From assembly GCA_024280815.1 (NCBI GenBank), contig JAJRPL010000239.1, forward strand, positions 1 to 18,915: 18,915 nt of DNA. Direction: 5' to 3'. Positions within the stretch are counted from its first letter, which is position 1. Every line of letters begins with the position of its first letter. The notes beneath the pieces were generated by a model. It was not told where the DNA came from, did not search any database, and worked only from the letters and a program-made list of their open reading frames with translations. Of the stretch, positions 9,267-17,596 are shown one piece after another. Position numbers and translations under genes: made by a program. The DNA comes from Bacteroidota bacterium (GTDB lineage Bacteria; Bacteroidota; Bacteroidia; Flavobacteriales; Flavobacteriaceae).

Positions 9267-12200
9267 TATCTTTTAATTTTTTCTAAAATTTGTAGGCTAT
9301 CATTATTAATTCCGATAATATAATAGTCTTTGTTTTTAATCGTAATCTTTTTTATAGCTCTAGCAGGCCCATCAATACTAAAGCTGTTAGATTTTTTAAG
9401 TTGAAAATTGCCATTAAAATTTAATAACAACTGCCCATGAGAAGCGTCTAAACGACCCAATTGCGTATTGATATCATAGCGGTTGCCAGCCAATAAAACG
9501 TCTATAAATCCGTTGTTGTCAAAATCTTCGAGAAGCATAGAATGCACTGAGGAACTTTGTACTAAATTAGGAATTTCTTTTGTAGAAAAAACATTTTCTC
9601 CATTATTTTCAAAATAGGTGCTAGCAAGGGTATAAATGTATTTTTTTTCTGCGGTATTTAATTTTTCTTTGGGAAATAGATCCTTAAAATTAGCCTTTGC
9701 AAAAGCCGTATATGATAAATATTTTTTATTTAAATAAGGCAACTGTTTTGTCAGTTCTTCTTTGGTAGCAAAAGGAGTTTCTTTGTTTTGATGATAATAG
9801 GTAATTACAGGGTCTATCGTTTTATTATTGTCAAAATCATTTGAATATAAAGTTATAGGTTCACTTTTAGATGCTTTTAATCGAGTGTTTAATCCCCAAT
9901 TACCAGCAATTATATCCAAATCGCCATCGTTGTCAAAATCTTCAACTTTGATGCAGTTCCATAAACCATTTGTCATTGCTAAAGATTCATTTTTAGATGT
10001 AACAAAACCAGTATCGGTATTCAATAGAATAGTAATAGGCATCCAATACCCAGCAACAATGAGGTCTTTTTTAGCATCGTTATTAATATCTACAAAAACA
10101 GCATCTTGTACTAAGCCTAAATTTTCTAAAAGGGTAGGAGTAAAATTACCATTACCATCGTTTTTAAAGATATAATTGTTGGGTGTTTTTCCAAATTGTT
10201 GTGGAACTCCATTTGAACCGATAAATAAATCTTGATCGCCATCATTATCAATGTCATTGGCAATTATGACAGAACCATTGATCTCTATTTTTGAAAAAGC
10301 ATCTTCTTTTTTTGTGAAATGACCAGAGGTATTAATGTATAAGCGAGGTTGAAGAGGTTTGCCTTTTCTAAATTCATTGCCACCAGAAATGACGATTAAA
10401 TCTTGATCTTTATCATTGTCTATATCTAAAAATAAATGTTTGATGTCTTCACTTTTTTTATCTTCATCAAAAATAGTATCAGTAGCATTAGAGAAGGTCC
10501 CGTCTATGTTTTGAATGTATAATTGACTTGCTTTGGTTTTAGCACCACTTAAAAAAACATCTTGTAATTCGTCATTATTTACATCTGCCACCGAAATATC
10601 TGGACCTTGATAAGTGTTCATATATGGCACTAAAGGATCTCTTGTAAATTCAACAAAACTATTGTCTTTGTGTTTGTAGTTAAATTTTAACGTTGAGTTT
10701 TTTAAAATTCCGTTATTTTTAATTGTTGGAAAATCTAGATAGTAATTACTATTTGATGCTGCTTCATTTAAGGTAATTGTTGAATTCACGGTTATATTTT
10801 TCAATACTTGATAATTCCCTTTTTGCCAAATCACTACTACTGAGTCAATTTTTTTGGCTTGACCCACACCAAGTGTTAAATTAGGTGATACCGCTGATAA
10901 GTAACCGCGTGTGGTATAATTTTCTTGTAGAATTGTTAAGCTATCTGTATAAATTTTAATTTTGGCTCCTATGCCAAATTTATTTTGGTGTAAACCTTCC
11001 AGTTTTATTTTTACAAAATGATTCGGTTTTTCTTGGGTATTTGAAAGGTTCTCATGTATGGATGCACTTTCATTGATATTATTGGTTACCAAATCTAAAT
11101 CACCATCATTATCTAAATCTACATACACCGCTCCGTTACTGAAAGAAGGTTGGCTGTTTAACCAAGGCTTTGATACGTTCTTGAATGTCAAATCTCCATT
11201 ATTTTTATAGAGATACTTACTTGCTTTTTTTTCTGGTATTTCTTTAACTAATGTAAGGTCTTCTTGTTTCATACCTTGATTAATTCTTTTTTGAATTTTC
11301 TCATTAGAGATGAAATTGATAAAATCCATATCATTAGTTGCTCCAAGTATTCCGTTGGTGATGTATAAGTCTTTGTAGCCATCATTATCAAAATCAGCAA
11401 AAAGAGGTGACCAACTCCATTCAGTAGCTGCTATACCTGAAAGAAAAGCAATTTCACTAAAATTACCATTCCCTTGATTTAATTGTAAGGTGTTTTGCAT
11501 GTATTGAGGTGCATAACCATTTCTTAGATATTGCTTATAATTTTGATAAGCATATTCAGTACCAGATGCTTTATAGGTTTCAATATTTTCTGGTAACATA
11601 TCTAGTGAGATAATATCTAGTAAGCCATCATTATTAAAGTCGGCAATATCATTTCCCATAGAGTAATGTGATGTATGCCCTAATTTTTTTTCATTGGCAG
11701 ATATTATTTCTTTAAAAGTTCCATCTTTTTGATTGATATATAGATAATCATTTTCAAAAAAATCATTGGTTATATAAAGGTCTGGATAGCCATCATTATT
11801 AATATCACTTGCTGTGACTCCTAACCCGTAACCTATTTTACCTTGAAAAATTCCTGATTCTTTAGAAACTTCAATAAATTTTCCATTTTCATTTTTATAA
11901 AGCTTATCACCAGATAATGTGTCAATCTGTGTCCTTAAAGAACCTTTTCCGTAATTACCGCTTGGATGTACTGAATGATTTAACAAAAATAGATCTAAAT
12001 CTCCATCAAGGTCATAATCTAAAAAAACAGTTTGTGTTGAAAATGAGGCAATGTCTAATCCGTATTTTTTGGCTTCGTTTTTAAAGGAGGGTTTTCCACT
12101 TGCATCAACTCCTTGATTTATGAGTAGTTTATTCTTACCTTTTATTCCTCTATAATCTCCTACTTTACAGATGTAAATATCTAATAAACCATCATTATTG

Positions 12201-12553
12201 ATGTCAACTGTAGAAACACCTGTTGACCACCCTTCTTTATCTATCAAATCTCCAGAGGTTATATCTTTAAATTTTAAGTCCCCTTTATTTAGGTAAAGCT
12301 TATTTGAATTTTGATTGGCAACAAAATACAAATCTTCTAAGCCATCATTATTAAAATCTCCTGTAGTCAATCCAGCACCATTATAATAATATAGGTATGT
12401 TAATATGTTTAAATCAGGGGAGTTTTTTAGTTGATTGCTAAAGGTAACATTCGTTTCTTGTTCACTTTTCTCTATAAAAAGCGAGTTGCTTGATTGCTGT
12501 TGGCAAGAATACACAGTAATAAGAAATAAAAGTAATAGAAATATCCTAAACAT
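9266..12553 (-). CDS. Double FG-GAP/VCBS + ASPIC/UnbV lipoprotein, CRTAC1-like, 1095 aa (first copy)
   Basis: The ATG at 12551-12553 is chosen because it gives a compact signal peptide, MFRIFLLLLFLITVYSC, with Cys17. A TTG at 12581-12583 would add ten unlikely residues. The protein has seven N-terminal calcium loops (DFNNDGLED, DINNDGLLD, DYDLDGDLD, DINNDGYPD, DFNNDGLLD, DFDNDGYKD, DLDNDGDLD). An ASPIC/UnbV domain follows (HFVKIKLEG to NSTITL, with TTRGYLSAVSPNLTLGVG). Seven C-terminal loops complete it (DVNNDELQD, DIDNDKDQD, DIDNDGDQD, DINNDAKKD, DFDNDGDLD, DFDNNKTID, DFDNNGFID). The architecture matches the two downstream paralogues, so the three arose by tandem duplication. It is the first gene after the susD terminator region and its stop overlaps the next start. 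It is presumably on the cell surface beside SusCD, perhaps for substrate binding; no enzymatic residues are recognised. Confidence 0.92.
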   Translation of the reverse strand: MFRIFLLLLFLITVYSCQQQSSNSLFIEKSEQETNVTFSNQLKNSPDLNILTYLYYYNGAGLTTGDFNNDGLEDLYFVANQNSNKLYLNKGDLKFKDITSGDLIDKEGWSTGVSTVDINNDGLLDIYICKVGDYRGIKGKNKLLINQGVDASGKPSFKNEAKKYGLDIASFSTQTVFLDYDLDGDLDLFLLNHSVHPSGNYGKGSLRTQIDTLSGDKLYKNENGKFIEVSKESGIFQGKIGYGLGVTASDINNDGYPDLYITNDFFENDYLYINQKDGTFKEIISANEKKLGHTSHYSMGNDIADFNNDGLLDIISLDMLPENIETYKASGTEYAYQNYKQYLRNGYAPQYMQNTLQLNQGNGNFSEIAFLSGIAATEWSWSPLFADFDNDGYKDLYITNGILGATNDMDFINFISNEKIQKRINQGMKQEDLTLVKEIPEKKASKYLYKNNGDLTFKNVSKPWLNSQPSFSNGAVYVDLDNDGDLDLVTNNINESASIHENLSNTQEKPNHFVKIKLEGLHQNKFGIGAKIKIYTDSLTILQENYTTRGYLSAVSPNLTLGVGQAKKIDSVVVIWQKGNYQVLKNITVNSTITLNEAASNSNYYLDFPTIKNNGILKNSTLKFNYKHKDNSFVEFTRDPLVPYMNTYQGPDISVADVNNDELQDVFLSGAKTKASQLYIQNIDGTFSNATDTIFDEDKKSEDIKHLFLDIDNDKDQDLIVISGGNEFRKGKPLQPRLYINTSGHFTKKEDAFSKIEINGSVIIANDIDNDGDQDLFIGSNGVPQQFGKTPNNYIFKNDGNGNFTPTLLENLGLVQDAVFVDINNDAKKDLIVAGYWMPITILLNTDTGFVTSKNESLAMTNGLWNCIKVEDFDNDGDLDIIAGNWGLNTRLKASKSEPITLYSNDFDNNKTIDPVITYYHQNKETPFATKEELTKQLPYLNKKYLSYTAFAKANFKDLFPKEKLNTAEKKYIYTLASTYFENNGENVFSTKEIPNLVQSSSVHSMLLEDFDNNGFIDVLLAGNRYDINTQLGRLDASHGQLLLNFNGNFQLKKSNSFSIDGPARAIKKITIKNKDYYIIGINNDSLQILEKIKR

Positions 12554-12627
12554 TCCGTTATAGTTTACTTTAGTAAATGACAAAAACTATTCTTACTTAA
12601 TTTGATTTGAAAAATTTCTGCTCATTA

Positions 12628-12642
12628 AGACCTGTGAGGTCT
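12628..12642. repeat. Single arm of the REP-like repeat
   Basis: The 15 bases agacctgtgaggtct are the exact reverse complement of the left arm at 5940-5954 and nearly match the right arm at 5958-5972. Itself it is an imperfect palindrome (AGACCT / AGGTCT around a 3-base centre). It lies in the gap between susD and the first propeller gene, so the repeat marks both ends of the first two propeller genes. Confidence 0.65.
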
Positions 12643-12680
12643 CAAAATAAATAGTAGTGTAAATGTACAATTAATAATAA

Positions 12681-12711
12681 AAAAAACACCCTTAAAATAA
12701 GGGTGTTTTTT
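12681..12711 (-). terminator. Intrinsic terminator downstream of susD
   Basis: A perfect 14-bp stem (12681-12694 and 12698-12711) with a 3-base loop contains the core CACCCTTA / TAAGGGTG and is flanked by A- and T-runs. Read from right to left it ends in six T residues followed by more T-rich sequence, so it should terminate transcription coming from susCD. The symmetry means it could also work in the other direction. It separates susCD from the propeller-lipoprotein genes and may set their relative expression by partial read-through. Confidence 0.85.
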
Positions 12712-12737
12712 ATTAACATTTAAAATATTTTTTATCC

Positions 12738-12816
12738 TCACCCGTAATCGCTAAATACGATTACGACCTCTCCAAAGGAGAAGGTGAAAAGGAAACCTCG
12801 ACGCGGAGCGTCAAGG
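12738..12816. repeat. Intergenic block of tandem hairpins between susD and the terminator
   Basis: The block contains three nested or adjacent inverted repeats. These are gtaatcg/cgattac (12744-12750 and 12758-12764), acctctcc/ggagaaggt around AAA (12766-12785), and gacgc/gcgtc around GGA (12800-12812, extended by cct/agg). It is GC-richer than its surroundings and carries no open frame. It looks like a dispersed extragenic palindromic element of the kind common in Flavobacteriia. That identity is from general familiarity and has not been confirmed by a search. Confidence 0.6.
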
Positions 12817-12827
12817 AATTCTTTATA

Positions 12828-14312
12828 TTAGTAACCAGAGTTCTGAGTCAAATTAGGGTTTGTTGCCACCGCAGAAGCAGGTATTGGAAACAATACTCTA
12901 TGCTCATCTGTAACATCTTTCATATCCCAAGTTTCAGCAAAAGTACCAAAACGAACTTGATCATTACGTCTCCAACCTTCTGTCCAAATTTCTCTAAGTC
13001 TTTCATCTAAAATATCGTCTAAGGTATAAGTACCTTTGGCAGATACACCACGTAAGGTTCTTAAGTTATCGATAATACTTTCAGCGGTCACCGTAGAAGT
13101 ACCACCTCTCATAATTGCCTCAGCCTTCATCAAGACAGCATCTGCATATCTAAATAGTGTATAAGTACCACCTGGAGTTGCTTTACCATCAACGCTATGG
13201 GTATATTTATGAGGTCTTACGCCAGTTCTTTCGTTATTACCACTAATACCTGTTGGGAAATCTTTGGTAAACACTAAATCATTACCCCCTCTATCGGTTA
13301 GTTTTGTACCATCAGCATCATATTGCTGACCAATTAACATTCCTGTACCTATACCGTTAAGGTTAGCTTCACCTAATCTGATATCATTGGCATCAAAAGA
13401 ATCATATACTTCTGCTAAGGTTGCAAAACCATTCCATCCACCTTGATTAGGATGTAGAATATGAAATACTCTAAAGCCTAACCATTGGTCTAATCCTAAA
13501 ATAATTTCTTTATTCGCATGGCCTGGTAAGAAAATACCAAAATAATCAGCATCTAAGGCATATCCATCTGCAGTAATCGCGTCAACAAATTCTACAACTT
13601 TTGTAAAATCAGAAGCATCAGCACTACCCGTATATACTTCTTTATTTAAATACATTTTAGCCAATAAAAAATTTGCCGCAGCTTTGGTAACAGTAAAAAG
13701 GTTTCCAGTACTTCCTGCATCTAAATCAGGCATAGCTTCCATTATATCTTTTTCAATAAAGTCAAAAGCTTCAGCCCTTGTCATTACTAGAGGGTCAACA
13801 TCTATTCCGTCATTTACATCTCTAAAAGGTACTTGCCCATACAAATCCATTACATAAAACATATTTATTGCACGTAAAAGTTTAGCTTGAGCCAATTGAG
13901 AAGCATCTGCACCAGATACAGGTGCAATGATTTGATTACATTTATATACTGCAGAGTTACGTCTATTCCACGTATCTAAAACATATTGGTGTGTAGTACT
14001 CCAGTTGTGTTGGTGTAAAGTTCTCCATACTCCATTATCACCCCAATCAGCACCACGAGTTAATACAACTAATTCATCAGAAGTTACTTCATGCAATGCA
14101 TAGTCATTACTTTGATGAATCATATTTTCAATGTCATTATAGGCAGATTCTAAAAAATTGGTAGGATCTACACCCTCAAATGTACCATCACTGCTTTCAG
14201 CAAGTGTTGAATCATCATAATTAGGTTCTAAATCTGTACAAGAAACCCCTACTCCTAAAAGTAGTGTTGCTATAACAGCTTGTATTGTGTTTTTTACTAT
14301 TAATTTATACAT
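12828..14312 (-). CDS. susD: SusD/RagB-family outer-membrane nutrient-binding lipoprotein, 494 aa
   Basis: The signal peptide ends in GVGVSC with the lipidated cysteine at residue 25. SusD-family landmarks follow in order: an N-terminal TPR-like helical part including WNRRNSAVYKCNQII and AKLLRAINMFYVMDLYGQVPFRD, then a C-terminal region with ILDERLREIWTEGWRRNDQVRFG and a terminal LFPIPASAVATNPNLTQNSGY. The last pattern is characteristic of RagB/SusD proteins. SusD proteins form the lid over the SusC channel and bind the oligosaccharide or peptide on the cell surface. The gene starts 11 bases after the susC stop, which fits a co-transcribed pair. The aromatic residues that would decide the ligand cannot be read from sequence alone. 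The symbol is used in the family sense; starch is not implied. Confidence 0.95.
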   Translation of the reverse strand: MYKLIVKNTIQAVIATLLLGVGVSCTDLEPNYDDSTLAESSDGTFEGVDPTNFLESAYNDIENMIHQSNDYALHEVTSDELVVLTRGADWGDNGVWRTLHQHNWSTTHQYVLDTWNRRNSAVYKCNQIIAPVSGADASQLAQAKLLRAINMFYVMDLYGQVPFRDVNDGIDVDPLVMTRAEAFDFIEKDIMEAMPDLDAGSTGNLFTVTKAAANFLLAKMYLNKEVYTGSADASDFTKVVEFVDAITADGYALDADYFGIFLPGHANKEIILGLDQWLGFRVFHILHPNQGGWNGFATLAEVYDSFDANDIRLGEANLNGIGTGMLIGQQYDADGTKLTDRGGNDLVFTKDFPTGISGNNERTGVRPHKYTHSVDGKATPGGTYTLFRYADAVLMKAEAIMRGGTSTVTAESIIDNLRTLRGVSAKGTYTLDDILDERLREIWTEGWRRNDQVRFGTFAETWDMKDVTDEHRVLFPIPASAVATNPNLTQNSGY

Positions 14313-14323
14313 AATTTATTTTT

Positions 14324-17287
14324 TTAAAAAGTTACGTTTAATCCTAAAGTTATGGTTCTCGCCTTAGGATAAGAAGTATAATCTATACCAGCAGAGGGTA
14401 CTCCATTTAATTGTTTATTTGTTGATACTTCTGGGTCTTGACCAGAATAGTTAGTAATTACAAATAAATTTTGTGCATTGGCATAAATTCGAAACGATTT
14501 AAACAGTTTAGAATTTTCAAGATCTAAGTTGTAACCTAAAGTTACATCTTGTAATCTTAAAAAAGAACCATCCTCTAAGAATCGTGTTGAAACATCAGGA
14601 GCATTAAAAGGAGCTTCTGTTCCGACTAAATTACCAGTATCTACAGTAACATTTCTACCTTGTGATAAATTTGAAACAGTAAATAAAGCATTCGCTGTAT
14701 TGTTATAAATTTTTTGACCAAATTGTCCCGCAAAGAAGACATTTAAATCAAATTGTCCAAAATTAAGGCTATTTGTAAAACCTAATGTATAATTTGGAAA
14801 AGGACTATCTCCTGTAAATTTTTGAACATCACCACCTTCATATTGAGCAATTCTATTGGCATCATAACCAGAAAATTCTCTAACATACCAAGCAAATAAA
14901 GGTTGGCCATCAGCAATTTGCTGAGCAAAGGCACCAGTTAAACCTGGACCACTAATTACACCTGTATTTAGCGGAGCTTCATTATAGTTGGTAACTTCAT
15001 TTTTATTAAATGCAATATTAAAATTAGTATTCCAATTCAATTTTTCTTTTTCAACAAGTTTTGCATTAATAGAAAATTCTAACCCTTGATTGATAACGTT
15101 GGCAGGTAAATTTTTCCATACAAATGGGGTAGCTGCAGGTTGTGCACTTGTTACTTTAATTAATAAATCACTGGTATTTTTACGATAATAATCTACAGAA
15201 CCAGTAATGCGGTTATCCATAAACCCATAATCTAACCCAATATTAATTTGAGAAGTTTCTTCCCATTGCAATCCCGGATTGGTAAAAGTAACTGATGATT
15301 CTCCGCCAGGAACTAAAACACCATCATTACCTATGTTTCCAGTTCCAAACCTTGTTCTTTGTGCGTATAAATTGGTTGGAATTTCTTGATTACCCGTTAC
15401 ACCATAACCTAATCTTAGTTTTAAATCAGAAAAAGCATCGCCTACAAAATCTTCTTCAGATAATTTCCATGCTGCTGCAAAAGAAGGGAAATAACCATAT
15501 TTTTTATCGGGTCCAAATTTTGTAGATCCATCAGCTCTTAAGGTTGCAGTTAATAAATATTTACCTTTATAAGAATAGTTTAATCTACCAAAAAAGGATT
15601 GTAGTTCATCAGTAACATTACTTGAATTACCACTAAAAACTTTAGCAGCACCTAAATTATTTATCATTAAATCAAGATTTTCAGTTCTAAAACCTGCTGC
15701 TTCTGTAAAACGCCATTTTTCATTAAACTCTTGGTAAGAAAACCCTAATAAGGCAGTAAAATTACTATCTTCAGAAAGGTCTTTAGAATAATTAAAATAC
15801 GTTTCTAATAACTTAGTGGTTAAATCTAAATCACCAACTTGTGCTCTACCTAAACCATTTACACTACTCATTGGAGCAAGTGAAGATATAGGTGCTTTTC
15901 TAGAAGAAGTAGATTTATCAACACCAATTACCGTTTTAAAAGATAAATTGTCGGTAAAATTATATTCTGCAGAAATATTCGCTAAGGTCCTGAAAGTAGA
16001 TGTATTATCTCTCATATATAGTAATAAAGCTGCTGGATTGTATTGCTCAGAAGACCCGGTATCACTTGGCAAACCATCGTTACCATAAACAGGAGCTGTA
16101 GGGTTTGCATAATAAGTTGCAGACAATAAATCACCACGAGAACCCGCATTATCTGAAATTGGAGCTCTTTCATCTTGCGTATTAGATACAGTTATTTGTG
16201 TTGACATCTTTAACTTATCCTCAAAGAATTTTTGTGATGAATTGAATCGAGTAGTTAATCTTTTTAAACCACTATTTTCTACCATACCTTCCTGATCTGT
16301 ATACCCTACCGATAATCTGAAATTTCCATTTTCACCACCTCCTCCATAAGAAAGGTCATAATTGGTTGACAATGCATTTCTAAAAATAACATCTTGCCAA
16401 TCAGTATCTGCACCTCTATCAATTACAGTTATATCATTGCCTAAAGTAGCCTGTGTAGCTAAAAAACTTTCTCTATCAAGTAAATCTACTCTTTTAGAAA
16501 TAGCACTAGATGAAACTGAAGAAGAAAACTCTAATGTAGATCGTCCAGCCTTACCACTTTTTGTTGTGATTAATACTACTCCATTTGCACCACGAGAGCC
16601 ATAAATGGCGGTTGCAGAAGCATCTTTTAAGATGTCCATACTCGCAATATCATTAGGATTTAAGAAGTTTAAAGGGTTTTTTGCAGCTGCAGACCCTAAG
16701 CCTCCACCTCCTGAACCAACAGAAGTATTTGCACCACTAAGCGGAACACCATCTACTACATATAAAGGTCCGTTTCCACTACGTACAGAAGAAGTTCCTC
16801 GTATTCTAATATTCATACCAGCTCCCGGCTCACCACTAGTAGTTGTAATTTGAACTCCAGCTGTTTTACCTTGAATGAGTTGTTCTGGAGAAGCAATTAC
16901 ACCACCATTAAAGTCTTTAGATTTTACTGAGGCTACAGAACCTGTTGCGTCTTTAGCTCTAATTGAACCATAACCAATAACAACAACCTCATCAAGTTCA
17001 TTAGCATCTTCTGCTAGTTGAACGTTGATTGTACTTTGTCCGTTTACAGCTATCTCTTGGGTCGTAAAACCGATAAAGCTAAAGGTTAACACTGATTCAG
17101 CACCAACATCAATAGAGTAGTTTCCATCAAAATCAGTAGTTGTACCGTTTGTTGTACCTTTTTCAATAATAGTAACTCCAGGTAAAGGACCATTACTGTC
17201 CGAGACCGTTCCAGTTACTGTTTGTGCAAGTAGCACGCTAGAAAAGAGTACAATACTTAAAAATAGTAATTGTTTCATTAATTTCAT
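14324..17287 (-). CDS. susC: SusC/RagA-family TonB-linked outer-membrane transporter, 987 aa
   Basis: A cleavable signal peptide (about 1-21, ending in LLAQ) is followed by a carboxypeptidase-D-regulatory-like domain (about 23-92, VTGTVSDSNGPLPGVTI). Next come a TonB-box-like ELDEVVVI (97-104) and a plug domain (about 110-245) containing YVVDGVPL and DILKDASATAIYGSRGANG, both SusC signatures. The rest is a beta-barrel that ends in the outer-membrane signal LGLNVTF. The protein imports oligosaccharides or similar ligands captured by SusD, driven by TonB-ExbBD. Two possible starts lie three codons apart (17285-17287 and 17276-17278). The upstream 309-base gap contains a LacI-type operator, so the susCD unit probably has its own promoter separate from the sugar kinase gene. 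The length is within the usual SusC range, and no break is seen. Confidence 0.96.
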   Translation of the reverse strand: MKLMKQLLFLSIVLFSSVLLAQTVTGTVSDSNGPLPGVTIIEKGTTNGTTTDFDGNYSIDVGAESVLTFSFIGFTTQEIAVNGQSTINVQLAEDANELDEVVVIGYGSIRAKDATGSVASVKSKDFNGGVIASPEQLIQGKTAGVQITTTSGEPGAGMNIRIRGTSSVRSGNGPLYVVDGVPLSGANTSVGSGGGGLGSAAAKNPLNFLNPNDIASMDILKDASATAIYGSRGANGVVLITTKSGKAGRSTLEFSSSVSSSAISKRVDLLDRESFLATQATLGNDITVIDRGADTDWQDVIFRNALSTNYDLSYGGGGENGNFRLSVGYTDQEGMVENSGLKRLTTRFNSSQKFFEDKLKMSTQITVSNTQDERAPISDNAGSRGDLLSATYYANPTAPVYGNDGLPSDTGSSEQYNPAALLLYMRDNTSTFRTLANISAEYNFTDNLSFKTVIGVDKSTSSRKAPISSLAPMSSVNGLGRAQVGDLDLTTKLLETYFNYSKDLSEDSNFTALLGFSYQEFNEKWRFTEAAGFRTENLDLMINNLGAAKVFSGNSSNVTDELQSFFGRLNYSYKGKYLLTATLRADGSTKFGPDKKYGYFPSFAAAWKLSEEDFVGDAFSDLKLRLGYGVTGNQEIPTNLYAQRTRFGTGNIGNDGVLVPGGESSVTFTNPGLQWEETSQINIGLDYGFMDNRITGSVDYYRKNTSDLLIKVTSAQPAATPFVWKNLPANVINQGLEFSINAKLVEKEKLNWNTNFNIAFNKNEVTNYNEAPLNTGVISGPGLTGAFAQQIADGQPLFAWYVREFSGYDANRIAQYEGGDVQKFTGDSPFPNYTLGFTNSLNFGQFDLNVFFAGQFGQKIYNNTANALFTVSNLSQGRNVTVDTGNLVGTEAPFNAPDVSTRFLEDGSFLRLQDVTLGYNLDLENSKLFKSFRIYANAQNLFVITNYSGQDPEVSTNKQLNGVPSAGIDYTSYPKARTITLGLNVTF

Positions 17288-17528
17288 AATTATTTAAATT
17301 AGTTAAATTTTTGATTAAAAGAATTTACTTTATAGATGTTTCAAATTATTAACAATACAAATAACAGGATTGATTCGTCTGGAGACTAATACAATTCAGT
17401 TAAAAATTCATATTATTAAGAAAAAAAATACGGCATAAGAGTGAAAATATATAAAGGTATTTCTTATATACCAACGTCGAAGATAGAATAAATTAGCATA
17501 ACTTTCACATATTAATTTAAAAAAAACA

Positions 17529-17536
17529 CAAAAGTA
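17529..17536 (-). promoter_or_regulatory. Candidate -7 promoter element for susC
   Basis: On the minus strand the eight bases read TACTTTTG, matching the Bacteroidota -7 consensus TAnnTTTG. No TTG is seen at the usual -33 distance, which weakens the call. The LacI-type operator begins 5 bases upstream, where a bound repressor would overlap the promoter. Confidence 0.35.
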
Positions 17537-17540
17537 GTAC

Positions 17541-17554
17541 CGAAAACGTTTTCG
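17541..17554. promoter_or_regulatory. LacI-family operator, perfect 14-bp palindrome
   Basis: The sequence CGAAAACGTTTTCG is a perfect palindrome with the central CG typical of LacI/GalR-family operators. It lies 254 bases upstream of susC and directly beside a candidate -7 element. A similar site occurs upstream of the sugar kinase gene at 18632-18649, so one LacI-type regulator, not encoded in this window, probably controls both units. The direction of control, repression or activation, cannot be read from the sequence. Confidence 0.75.
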
Positions 17555-17596
17555 TTTTTTATATTTATATGAAGGCAATGCCTTTAAAATCAACCG

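Larger units (their letters stand above)
17288..17596. other. Leader/intergenic region between the sugar kinase gene and susC
   Basis: This 309-base AT-rich stretch has no convincing gene; a 61-codon open frame at 17408-17593 has no recognisable features. It contains a perfect LacI-type palindrome (17541-17554), a candidate -7 element (17529-17536) and a short palindrome aaggcaatgcctt (17572-17584) just after the kinase stop. No hairpin followed by a T-run was found, so read-through from the kinase gene into susC is possible. If the candidate promoter is right, the susC leader is about 235 bases long. Confidence 0.6.

Noticed and set aside
12554..12583. N-terminal extension of the first propeller gene from a TTG
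   Set aside because: It spoils the signal peptide; the ATG at 12551-12553 places the lipobox cysteine at residue 17, matching the other copies.
5470..16853. Several plus-strand open frames of 66-115 codons inside the propeller and susC genes
   Set aside because: They lie opposite strongly conserved minus-strand coding sequence and have no recognisable protein features; they are antisense shadows of repetitive coding DNA.
17541..17554. Reading the palindrome as a terminator of the sugar kinase gene
   Set aside because: It has no loop and no directly following T-run; its symmetry and central CG fit a LacI-family operator, and a similar site lies upstream of the kinase.
17408..17593. A 61-codon open frame upstream of susC
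   Set aside because: Low-complexity, overlaps the LacI-type operator and candidate promoter, and shows no domain or plausible leader motif.
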